A DNA stretch of 64,000 nucleotides from an uncultured Muribaculaceae bacterium (GCA_905233845.1 CAJOFH010000009.1:1-64000); one strand, 5' to 3'; shown: positions 9,809-18,026, counted from the first letter of the stretch. The notes: generated from the letters alone by a model not told the origin. A program made the numbers and translations.

Positions 9809-10303
9809 ATGTCAACATCACAAAAAACGTGGAATTATGGGTAGTAGCCAGCTAGAGTATTATATCTGTGCTTTTATAGACTATCCTGATAAATGGCGAA
9901 TGCAGTTGTCGAGGTGGGCATTTGCCGTAGCAGTCAGGAATAGGTTACTATTGCCTAGTGCGACTAAAGATAATTGCTACTATCTTGCGGATTGCTTGTT
10001 TGCTAGACGAGGCAGACCGCCAAAGAAAGATAACTAAAGCTGGGAAAATGATGTATATAGTGACTTGAAAAAATAATTTATGCAGAAAAAAATAATTAAA
10101 TGCTTATTTCCACAAAATCACAGGTAATTATTGTGACAGGATTATTCTTGGGTGAAGAGGAAACAAGAAGTCGGATAAAAAAGTGTATTGTGAAAGGACT
10201 ATAACTATAATAAATATTCCTTTTATATCACTACATACTCAAAATTTGCATAGAAGAAACAAAAGCATTAAATTTGCATTCATAACTATTAAAAACAAAC
10301 AAC

Positions 10304-12463
10304 ATGAAAAAGGTCTTATCAATTCTACTTATGCTTATAAGCATCCATTTGGGTGCAAGTGCTTATGATTTTATGGTTGATGGTTTATGCTATAATAAGA
10401 AAAGTGATGGTAAATCAGTTTCTCTTACTTATGAGAAATCAAATAATCCTGCAAATTACAGTTCTTTAAGCGGTAACTTGATAATACCGACAAGTGTTAC
10501 ATATAGTGGCAAAACTTATTCTGTTACATCTATTGAAAGTAATACTTTTATGTATTGTGAGGGTTTAACATCGATAACAATTCCTAATTCAGTTACATCA
10601 ATTAGTGATTATGCTTTCCGTGAATGTTTTAACTTAAGTTCGGTATCTATATCGAATTCTGTAGCATATGTTGGCAATTATATTTTCTTCAAATGCAATA
10701 ATTTGACTTCTATTGTTGTTGAAAGTGGTAATTCTGTTTATGATTCACGTGAGAATTGTAATGCAATAATAAAAACTGCGACAAATACTCTTGTATCAGG
10801 ATGTAAAAATACTATTATTCCAAATTCTGTGACATCAATTGGAGATTTTGCTTTCTGTGGATGTGAAGATTTGACATCCATTAAAATACCCAACTCTGTG
10901 ATAAATATTGGCGAACGTGCTTTCTCAAGTTGCAGAAGTTTAACATCTTTGACCATACCTTACCCAATTAGAAAGAATCAGGAATCTGGATGTATTGCAA
11001 TTGGTAAAAATGCGTTTTCAAATTGTGATAGTCTTAAAGATGTTTATTGGAATGCAGCCACGTGTATTGAGAATTATATTGATAATGGCACTACTTATTT
11101 AGTTTTTGGAGGATCTACCAAATTAAAGAATATCTACTTTGGGGACTCTGTTAAAGTTGTTCCGAAAAAATTATGTTATAATCAAACAGAGTTAAATAAT
11201 GTGTTAATTAGTAATTCTGTTACATTAATTGATGATAATGCATTCGATAATTGTGATAGTTTGACTTCAATAATAATTCCAAACTCGATGACATCAATAG
11301 GCAATAGTGCTTTTTCATCTTGCAGTAGCTTATCATCTTTGACTATTCCCAATACTGTAGATTTGGGTATGTATGCCTTCTCAGGTTGTGGTAGTTTAAA
11401 AACTTTAACACTTACAGGTAATGGCGCATGGAATTACGTTAATACACAGACAGGAATACCTATTACCCAATTAAAAACAATAAATATTGGTAGTGGCATC
11501 AACTCATTATCTGATTCTGGTTTTAAACCCACTGTTATAAATTGTTACGCAGAGATACCGCCAATTATTTCATCTGGCACATTTTCAAATTATAATGGTG
11601 CTCTGCATGTACCACCGGCATCAACAGGAGCATACTTTACAGCTGCATATTGGCAAAACTTCAATAATCTAATTAATGATCTTGTAGATAAAGTAATAAT
11701 AAGTGAAACATATGCTACTATTAAACAAGAACATTCATTATCGTTGAATGCAATGACTTCTCCTGAGGGAGGTTCGATATTATGGAGTACTAGTAATCCA
11801 CAGGTTGCTACTGTGAGTCCTGAAGGCTTAGTTACTGCAGTAAGAGTAGGCGAGTGTGATATCTTTGCTACACTTGATTCGAATTATGCAGTTTACTCTT
11901 CGTGCCATGTTAATGTTACTCCTCCTGATACAATTATTACTCTCAACAAGGAAAATGCCATTATTGGTGTAAATCATTTGTTGACGATTTTACCAACCTG
12001 TTCACCAAATGTGCCTATAGAATTAGTTGTCACATCAAGTGATCCAAGCGTGGCTGCTGTACGATTGGTTGAGCGTACAAATGCTCCTTTATGTGTATCT
12101 AAAGAATCACCTTTAAAGCAAGATGTTCTTTCTCAAGTAGAGAATTTGACTGTTTGTTGTGACAATAAATCTCCAGCCCTTGCTAGCAATATGGCAATAA
12201 TGATAGTTGGAATTCAATATGGAACAGCTACTATCACCGTAACCACAGCTGATGGTCATTCAAATATAGCTAAGATTGAATTACGAGTAGTTGACGTTAA
12301 TGGCGATGGTGTTGTTAGTGCAGTTGATGTTACTTCGATATATAATTATTTGCTAGATGGGGATTGTTCTTTCATCGAGACTAGTGATTGTGATGGTGAT
12401 GGATATATTAATGCTGTGGATTTAACAATCATTTATAATATTTTGCTAGGTAATGAATTTTAA
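10304..12463 (+). CDS. Secreted BspA-like LRR_5 protein with Ig-like (Big_2) region and C-terminal dockerin-like repeats
   Basis: Signal peptide MKKVLSILLMLISIHLGASA; repeated LTSITIPNSVTSIGDYAF; ILWSTSNPQVATVSPEGLVTAVRVGECDI; DVNGDGVVSAVDVTSIYNYLLDGD...DCDGDGYINAVDLTIIYNILLG. Confidence 0.88.
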   Translation: MKKVLSILLMLISIHLGASAYDFMVDGLCYNKKSDGKSVSLTYEKSNNPANYSSLSGNLIIPTSVTYSGKTYSVTSIESNTFMYCEGLTSITIPNSVTSISDYAFRECFNLSSVSISNSVAYVGNYIFFKCNNLTSIVVESGNSVYDSRENCNAIIKTATNTLVSGCKNTIIPNSVTSIGDFAFCGCEDLTSIKIPNSVINIGERAFSSCRSLTSLTIPYPIRKNQESGCIAIGKNAFSNCDSLKDVYWNAATCIENYIDNGTTYLVFGGSTKLKNIYFGDSVKVVPKKLCYNQTELNNVLISNSVTLIDDNAFDNCDSLTSIIIPNSMTSIGNSAFSSCSSLSSLTIPNTVDLGMYAFSGCGSLKTLTLTGNGAWNYVNTQTGIPITQLKTINIGSGINSLSDSGFKPTVINCYAEIPPIISSGTFSNYNGALHVPPASTGAYFTAAYWQNFNNLINDLVDKVIISETYATIKQEHSLSLNAMTSPEGGSILWSTSNPQVATVSPEGLVTAVRVGECDIFATLDSNYAVYSSCHVNVTPPDTIITLNKENAIIGVNHLLTILPTCSPNVPIELVVTSSDPSVAAVRLVERTNAPLCVSKESPLKQDVLSQVENLTVCCDNKSPALASNMAIMIVGIQYGTATITVTTADGHSNIAKIELRVVDVNGDGVVSAVDVTSIYNYLLDGDCSFIETSDCDGDGYINAVDLTIIYNILLGNEF

Positions 12464-12476
12464 TTATATATAGATT

Positions 12477-12809
12477 ATGAAAAAAGTATTATCAATTTTT
12501 CTGATGCTCTTGTGCATCAGTCTCGGAGCAAGCGCGGCACGTTGTAAAGCTATAACTGCGAAAGGTTCTCAATGTTCTCGTAAAGCAGTTGCTGCAGGGT
12601 ATTGTACTCAGCACAACAGAATTCAAAAGAAAAAACAAAATGATCCTGAATATGAGAAAAAAGCAAGGAAAGTTTCTGATGCAAACGGCAGACCAAAGAA
12701 GGCTACATCTAACTCTAATCGTTGTGTCGCGACCACAAAGAAAGGTACTCACTGTAAACTCATGTCTCTTCCTGGGACAAAATATTGTGGAATTATACTA
12801 AATAATTGA
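12477..12809 (+). CDS. Small secreted Cys-rich protein of unknown function
   Basis: MKKVLSIFLMLLCISLGASA signal peptide; two related motifs RCKAITAKGSQCSRKAVAAGYCTQH and RCVATTKKGTHCKLMSLPGTKYC. Confidence 0.7.
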   Translation: MKKVLSIFLMLLCISLGASAARCKAITAKGSQCSRKAVAAGYCTQHNRIQKKKQNDPEYEKKARKVSDANGRPKKATSNSNRCVATTKKGTHCKLMSLPGTKYCGIILNN

Positions 12810-12814
12810 TGATT

Positions 12815-13372
12815 ATGAAGAGGTTGTGTTTAATGGCTTTATTGTTTTGTGGTCTTATTTGTAACGCACAAACATTAAAATTTTTAGGTATACCTTTAGG
12901 CATATCTTCTACTGCATTTAAGCAAAAACTCTTGTCTAAAGGATTCACCTATAGTTCTGAAGAATCTAATAATGGAATTTATATAGACAATTACATTTTC
13001 TATGGGAACTTTGCAGGTGATTATGCAAGTGTGTGCCTTAGGGTGACCCCAAAAACAAGATTAGTTTACTGTGTATCAGTTAGATTCTTAAATTATAAAT
13101 ATAGTCCATATGTTGCAGGGGTAATGACAGAAGAACTTCAAAATTGGAAGTTTAATACTATTAAAAATATCATAATAGAAAAATATCCGAATCTTTCATA
13201 TTATGATTTCTCAAGTGATGATTATCCTTTATCAACGATATGGGAAGATGATAAATATGAGATTGCCTTAGTTATATCTTGGTATGCTAATTATTGGAGA
13301 AATATGGATTTAAATTACACAGATAAAACAACACAACAAAAGAGAGAAAAAGAAAAATATAATGACTTCTAA
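12815..13372 (+). CDS. Small secreted protein of unknown function
   Basis: MKRLCLMALLFCGLICNAQ signal peptide, then LKFLGIPLGISSTAFKQKLLSKGF; an upstream ATG overlaps the preceding stop (TGATG). Confidence 0.65.
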   Translation: MKRLCLMALLFCGLICNAQTLKFLGIPLGISSTAFKQKLLSKGFTYSSEESNNGIYIDNYIFYGNFAGDYASVCLRVTPKTRLVYCVSVRFLNYKYSPYVAGVMTEELQNWKFNTIKNIIIEKYPNLSYYDFSSDDYPLSTIWEDDKYEIALVISWYANYWRNMDLNYTDKTTQQKREKEKYNDF

Positions 13373-13481
13373 AATATTAATCATTATTATATCATAACTA
13401 CCTCACCTTAGTTTTATGCCTCTAAAGTGGGTTTTGAATTAACTATGTCTGAAGTGCTTTTCGTTTTTCTGTAAGATTTAA

Positions 13482-13661
13482 ATTAATCCATTATCTGAAT
13501 CTTCTTTATGGAGATGGCAAAAGGCAGGTTACTTAATTCCCATCAATATCTATGGAAAACGTCGCTATCGTAAGAGTGATATTAAACGAATTTTGATGGA
13601 TTGTAATATAAATTATAAAATTTGCCAAATACCAACGTCTTCAGCTTTTGTTGACCATTGA
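13482..13661 (+). pseudogene. Excisionase/MerR-type helix-turn-helix gene fragment
   Basis: Open frame without start codon: INPLSESSLWRWQKAGYLIPINIYGKRRYRKSDIKRILMDCN, an excisionase-type wHTH. Confidence 0.55.
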
Positions 13662-13795
13662 ACCTGCCATGTTCTACCATCTATTTGGTCAAGAAGAATA
13701 AAGTTATAAATGTTTTGGGTTGGATACAATGTGAATCTTCCCTTTACTTTCTGTCTCCCATCAAGTAGAGGTGTATTTGTTGACCCCAGAGCAAG
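13613..13795 (-). pseudogene. Possible minus-strand gene fragment
   Basis: Minus-strand reading LLDGRQKVKGRFTLYPTQNIYNFILLDQIDGRTWQVQWS looks protein-like; upstream part of the ORF does not. Confidence 0.35.
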
Positions 13796-13893
13796 CGAAA
13801 CAATTGGGTGACGTACGCAATTTTGAAATATTGGCATTGCCCAATTATTATGGAAAGTTGGTGCAAATGGGGTTAGCAAAACGAGCGTTGTAA
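13768..13893 (+). pseudogene. Possible plus-strand gene fragment
   Basis: EVYLLTPEQAKQLGDVRNFEILALPNYYGKLVQMGLAKRAL* without a start codon. Confidence 0.35.
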
Positions 13894-13917
13894 TGTTTAA
13901 CTCAAAAACGATGTAAC

Positions 13918-14238
13918 ATGGATAAACGACAACGACTAATTAGCATGATAAATGCGAGTGGTGAAAGCGATAACAATTGGTTTCAGTCAACTCACACATA
14001 TATTGGTGTAGAGTATGACCCGACTTATATCGAGTACATGAATTTGCGCCATCGGTTGGGGTTAGAGCCTGACATTGACACCAACGCACCACTTTTGAAT
14101 GATGTAGATGATATTATAATTCATTTTGTAGAAGATGGAACAGACATTAAAGATGTGGGCGAATTAGCCGACCAGAACCGTGCCATGTGGCGTGAGTTCA
14201 TTGAAAAACACAAGAATTATGATTTACTAACATTATAA
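13918..14238 (+). CDS. Hypothetical small protein, mobile-element-like context
   Basis: MDKRQRLISMINASGESDNNWFQSTHTYIGVEYDPTYIEYMNLRHRLG; tightly followed by the next ORF. Confidence 0.55.
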   Translation: MDKRQRLISMINASGESDNNWFQSTHTYIGVEYDPTYIEYMNLRHRLGLEPDIDTNAPLLNDVDDIIIHFVEDGTDIKDVGELADQNRAMWREFIEKHKNYDLLTL

Positions 14239-14249
14239 ATAATATCAAA

Positions 14250-14489
14250 ATGAGCGAAAAGACAGACAAACAAAATGAGGTTACGGTTAGCGATATGCGC
14301 AAAAGCCTCAAAGAGATGATGAACCGTGAAATTGCCAATCTACCAAATTTGATTGAGCAATTGCCAACAGAGCAGCGAATTGGGATTGTGTTAAAGATGA
14401 TGCCGTTTGTGTTGCCAAAGGTTGATAAGGTAAGCGCAAAATCAGGTGAGCCAATGGATTTATTTGGCGATTTGGCAACTTATGATTAA
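14250..14489 (+). CDS. Hypothetical small protein, mobile-element-like context
   Basis: MSEKTDKQNEVTVSDMRKSLKEMMNREIANLPNLIEQLPTEQRIGIVLKMMPFVLPKVDKV. Confidence 0.5.
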   Translation: MSEKTDKQNEVTVSDMRKSLKEMMNREIANLPNLIEQLPTEQRIGIVLKMMPFVLPKVDKVSAKSGEPMDLFGDLATYD

Positions 14490-14542
14490 AATTTAGCGTT
14501 TTCCCAAAAAATACATGTTTTCTCAAATAATTTAGGTTTGAA

Positions 14543-15082
14543 ATGAAATTCCCGACATTCCCAACCATCATTGATGATTGCCTCAAATTCACCGTTGGCG
14601 ACCTCAAACGGTATGGTTATTTCGTGTCTAATGCCTATGTTTCTGGCGTGTTGAGTTGGAACAATGGGCAATCTTCAGTTCGTGTTAAAGTTGACAACAT
14701 CAAAATGGTGATGTCACTTGATTATGTCGTTGATGGCACAAAGTCGATGCAATATGATGTTAAGATTGTGACCAGAACCGCAAACATTGGGCGTGGCGTT
14801 GTGCGTTATTTCATTTGTCCTGAAACAAACAGTCTTTGCCGCAAATTGTATTTGCATCGTGGTGTTTTTGTTTCTCGCAAAGCGATGAGCGGCGCAATGT
14901 ATCAAACACAAGTTGATAGCAAAGCGATGAGGTTTTGGAGGCAACTATTGAACGAGCCAAAAGAACGCAAATATGGAAAGGAGTATTATCGGGGCAAATT
15001 AACCCCATACGGTAAGAGGTTGCGCCGTTATGAAAAATATTGGCAGCAACATGACCGCATTTTGTCTTTGCTATATCAATAA
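14543..15082 (+). CDS. Hypothetical protein, mobile-element-like context
   Basis: 179-aa basic ORF MKFPTFPTIIDDCLKFTVGDLKRYGYF...KRLRRYEKYWQQHDRILSLLYQ. Confidence 0.55.
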   Translation: MKFPTFPTIIDDCLKFTVGDLKRYGYFVSNAYVSGVLSWNNGQSSVRVKVDNIKMVMSLDYVVDGTKSMQYDVKIVTRTANIGRGVVRYFICPETNSLCRKLYLHRGVFVSRKAMSGAMYQTQVDSKAMRFWRQLLNEPKERKYGKEYYRGKLTPYGKRLRRYEKYWQQHDRILSLLYQ

Positions 15083-15097
15083 TAATTACTACCTTTG
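15067..15097 (+). promoter_or_regulatory. Bacteroidetes-type promoter TTTG-N19-TACCTTTG
   Basis: TTTG 15067-15070 and TACCTTTG 15090-15097 separated by 19 nt. Confidence 0.6.
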
Positions 15098-15103
15098 TAG
15101 TGG

Positions 15104-15176
15104 ATTATTGACCGTATGGCAATATTTCTAATGTGATATAGCGTTGTCGGGCGAGATGTTTGGCAACGCTTTTTTG
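15104..15176 (+). ncRNA. Candidate small RNA between an orphan promoter and an intrinsic terminator
   Basis: Promoter 15067-15097; terminator AGCGTTGTC gggcgagatgttt GGCAACGCT TTTTTT at 15140-15176; no ORF between them. Confidence 0.45.
15140..15176 (+). terminator. Intrinsic terminator
   Basis: 9-bp stem AGCGTTGTC/GGCAACGCT (one G-U) followed by a T-run. Confidence 0.75.
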
Positions 15177-15185
15177 TGTCGCCGT

Positions 15186-15268
15186 GTTCATGTTGTTCAA
15201 TGCGTTCAAGTCGTTCAACCGTTCACGATGTTCACGCCGTTCACACATTCAGGGAATGAACATTGAAC
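15186..15268. repeat. Iteron-like array of GTTCA at about 9-bp period plus two inverted TGAAC copies
   Basis: GTTCA starts at 15186, 15195, 15204, 15213, 15221, 15230, 15239; TGAAC at 15257 and 15264. Confidence 0.7.
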
Positions 15269-15331
15269 ACCTCAACCACAACCCCGACCTCAACACCTCA
15301 ACATGAGCCATCAAAATTTAATGCCAGATGG

Positions 15332-15406
15332 TCACCAAAAAAGCCTTTTTTTGCACTAAATCACCAAAAAGTCACCAAAAACATATACAACAAACCCACC
15401 AAAAGA
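15332..15406. repeat. Short direct repeats TCACCAAAAA next to the tRNA-Leu attachment site
   Basis: TCACCAAAAA at 15332, 15361 and 15372; CCACCAAAAG at 15397. Confidence 0.6.
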
Positions 15407-15443
15407 ACGATAATTTATTGATTATCAAACCTTTGATGGGTTT
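15392..15443 (-). terminator. Long nested hairpin just downstream of tRNA-Leu
   Basis: Minus strand AAACCCATCAAAG..GATAAT caataa ATTATC..CTTTTGGTGGGTTT. Confidence 0.5.
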
Positions 15444-15450
15444 TCTTTCG

Positions 15451-15532
15451 TGCGCCTGATAGGACTCGAACCTACACAACTTGCGTTACTAGATCCTAAG
15501 TCTAGCGCGTCTACCAATTTCGCCACAGGCGC
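15451..15532 (-). tRNA. tRNA-Leu(UAG)
   Basis: GCGCCTGTGGCGAAATTGGTAGACGCGCTAGACTTAGGATCTAGTAACGCAAGTTGTGTAGGTTCGAGTCCTATCAGGCGCA; anticodon TAG, long variable arm. Confidence 0.95.
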
Positions 15533-15569
15533 AGTGGTGGAGTGTGTAGCTCATTTATTTTTGCGGGTG

Positions 15570-15599
15570 CAAAGGTAGTGATTTTTTTTGAAGTACAAA
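15570..15599 (-). promoter_or_regulatory. Promoter of tRNA-Leu
   Basis: Minus-strand TTTG...TACCTTTG (CAAAGGTA 15570-15577, CAAA 15596-15599, 18-nt spacer). Confidence 0.6.
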
Positions 15600-15659
15600 A
15601 CAATCCACTGATTTTTCTTTTTTTTGAAAAAAAATTGTAGTTTTTCTGAAATTTTTCGT

Positions 15660-15685
15660 GAGTTGTTGCGTCTAATACATGAAAA
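15660..15685. repeat. 26-nt dispersed repeat, copy 1
   Basis: GAGTTGTTGCGTCTAATaCATGAAAA; 25/26 identical to 20455-20480. Confidence 0.8.
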
Positions 15686-15808
15686 GCTGTGGTAAAGCTG
15701 TGGTATCGGACAAAAAATGGCAAAAAAGGCTCTTTTTTCGTCAATTATCACTAATTTTGCAAAGATTTGCTAGAAACATTTTATTAACTTAATTATAAAA
15801 CAACTATT

Positions 15809-17836
15809 ATGACAAGTTTAAAGAAAATCTTGGTTCTGTCATTGGCTGTGCTCCCCATGTTGAGCATGAACGCACAGGACGAGAAACACGGCTTGAACCG
15901 TGCCGACATGGACCTAACAGTTAATCCTGGTGACGACTTCTATCAGTATGCCGGCGGCGGCTGGATGAAGGCCAATCCATTGAAACCCGAGTATTCGAGT
16001 TTTGGAGTGTTTAACGAGCTCGCCGAGAAGAACCGCGACCAGTTGAAAGAGCTCTTCGACAACCTCGCCAACGAGACTCACGCCAAGGGCAGCAACGGTC
16101 AGAAAGTTACCGACCTCTACGCCCTGGCCATGGACAGTGTTCGCCGTAACGCCGAGGGCACTAAACCCATCCAGCAGGACCTCGCCGACTTGAAGAACTT
16201 CGACCGCAAGAAGCTCACAGAGTTCATTGCTTATCAGCACATGTACCTTGGCAACCCATTCTTCGGAATCGGCGTTGAGGCCGACCTCGCCAACAGCGCC
16301 ATGAACACTATGTACTTGAGTGCTGGCTCAATGAGTCTGCCCGACCGTGACTACTATCTCAAGACCGACGACGAGAGCAAGAAGATTCAACAGAAGTATC
16401 GCCACTATCTCACCAAGATGTTCATGCTCGCTGGCTACAAGAAGAAAGATGCCGAGCGCGCGACCAAGACCATCTATGATATCGAGTACAAGTTTGCCGA
16501 GGCTAGCATGACCCGTGCCGAGCAGCGCGACATAGCCAAATTGTACAACCTGCGCACCATCGAGCAGCTTCAGGCCGACTACCCCGCCATCAACTGGGCC
16601 CGCTACTTCGAGCTTATGGGCGTGAAGAACATAGGCACCGTGATTCTGGAGCAACCAAAGGTAATGGCTGTTGCCAACAACCTGATGACTAACCTTAAAG
16701 ACCAGGAAATCAAAGACTACGTGGCTGGCATGATTATCTCTAGCGCCTCGAGTTGCCTCAGCGACGAGGTTGGCGAGACAACCTTCGACTTCTACGGACG
16801 TACCCTGAGCGGACAGAAGGAGCGCCAGGCTCGCTGGAAACGCTGCATGAGCATTCCTAACGGCGTGATGGGAGAGGCTGTAGGCCAACTCTACGTTGAC
16901 AAGTACTTCGCTGGCAACAGCAAGGAAAAGATGGTCAAGCTCATTGGCGACCTGCGCAAAGCCCTCGCCGAACGCATCGCTGGTCTCGACTGGATGAGTG
17001 ACCAGACCAAGGTCAACGCTCTCGTTAAGCTCAACTCCTTCACTGTGAAGGTGGGCTATCCCGACAAGTGGAAAGACTATAGCAAGCTTGAGGTTGATCC
17101 TAGCAAGACACTTTACGACAACATGAAAGCTGCATCGCTTTGGGCCACTAAGCGCAATCTTGAGAAATATGGCAAGCCTGTTGACCGCGAAGAGTGGGGC
17201 ATGACACCACAGACTGTGAATGCCTACTACAACCCGCTGAACAACGAAATCGTGTTCCCCGCTGCCATCCTCCAGGCTCCTTTCTTTGATCCAAAGGCCG
17301 ACGACGCTACCAACTATGGCGCTATTGGCGTGGTGATTGGCCACGAGATGACCCACGGATTCGACGATCAGGGTCGCACATTCGACTACCAGGGCAACAT
17401 GACCGACTGGTGGACCGCGGAGGATGCCGAAAAGTTTACCGCCGCTGCCGAGAAACTCGCTGCGCAGTTCGACGCCATCGACTTGGGCAACGGCGAGCAT
17501 GCCAACGGTCACCTCACTCTGGGCGAGAACATCGCCGACCAGGGCGGACTTCGCATCGCATATGATGCCTTCAAGAAGACTCCACAGGCGCAAGCCGGTG
17601 AGAAAATCGACGGCTTCACCCCCGAGCAGCGCTTCTACCTGAGCTATGGCCGCATCTGGGCCGAGAACATCACCCCCGAGGCTGCCTACATGCAGACCAA
17701 GAGCGACCCACACTCACTGGGCGAGTATCGCGTGAACGCCACCCTGCGCAACATCGACACCTTCTTCAAGGCTTTCGACATCAAGCCAGGCGCCAAGATG
17801 TGGCTCGACGAGAACGACCGCACCATCATTTGGTAA
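15809..17836 (+). CDS. pepO: M13 family (neprilysin/PepO-like) metallopeptidase
   Basis: Signal peptide; VNAYYNPLNNEIVFPAAILQAPFFD, GVVIGHEMTHGFDDQGR, ENIADQGGLRIAYDAF. Confidence 0.95.
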   Translation: MTSLKKILVLSLAVLPMLSMNAQDEKHGLNRADMDLTVNPGDDFYQYAGGGWMKANPLKPEYSSFGVFNELAEKNRDQLKELFDNLANETHAKGSNGQKVTDLYALAMDSVRRNAEGTKPIQQDLADLKNFDRKKLTEFIAYQHMYLGNPFFGIGVEADLANSAMNTMYLSAGSMSLPDRDYYLKTDDESKKIQQKYRHYLTKMFMLAGYKKKDAERATKTIYDIEYKFAEASMTRAEQRDIAKLYNLRTIEQLQADYPAINWARYFELMGVKNIGTVILEQPKVMAVANNLMTNLKDQEIKDYVAGMIISSASSCLSDEVGETTFDFYGRTLSGQKERQARWKRCMSIPNGVMGEAVGQLYVDKYFAGNSKEKMVKLIGDLRKALAERIAGLDWMSDQTKVNALVKLNSFTVKVGYPDKWKDYSKLEVDPSKTLYDNMKAASLWATKRNLEKYGKPVDREEWGMTPQTVNAYYNPLNNEIVFPAAILQAPFFDPKADDATNYGAIGVVIGHEMTHGFDDQGRTFDYQGNMTDWWTAEDAEKFTAAAEKLAAQFDAIDLGNGEHANGHLTLGENIADQGGLRIAYDAFKKTPQAQAGEKIDGFTPEQRFYLSYGRIWAENITPEAAYMQTKSDPHSLGEYRVNATLRNIDTFFKAFDIKPGAKMWLDENDRTIIW

Positions 17837-17990
17837 TACTTTTGCACCACATTTTTTGTCAGACAGTTACTGACAATTAAGAACATTTTTCATTGGATAC
17901 CGTCTAAGCCATTCTACTTGAAATGATTTAAGACAACATTTAATCCATATAAAACAAGGCATTCGCCGACAATAGTGAATGACGAATTTA

Positions 17991-18026
17991 GCACCACTGC
18001 CCCACTCCGGCTCTGGTGCATTTTTT
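17991..18026 (+). terminator. Terminator-like hairpin downstream of pepO
   Basis: GCACCA ctgccccactccggctc TGGTGC ATTTTTT. Confidence 0.55.

Larger units (their letters stand above)
9661..15464. mobile_element. Cryptic tRNA-Leu-anchored genomic island (candidate integrative element without a recognisable integrase)
   Basis: Direct repeat GTGCGCCTGATAGGA at 9661-9675 and 15450-15464, the latter being the 3' end of tRNA-Leu(UAG). The interval is AT-rich and holds excisionase-like and other gene fragments. Confidence 0.65.

Noticed and set aside
9837-10037. 66-aa ORF at the left of the island
   Set aside because: No recognisable family; only a weak GRPPKK-like basic end. Could be a fragment but unsupported.
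15186-15268. CRISPR interpretation of the GTTCA array
   Set aside because: Units are 5 bp with 3-4 bp between them, far too short for repeats and spacers.
16328-17713. 461-aa minus-strand ORF opposite pepO
   Set aside because: Shadow ORF caused by codon bias of the M13 peptidase gene.
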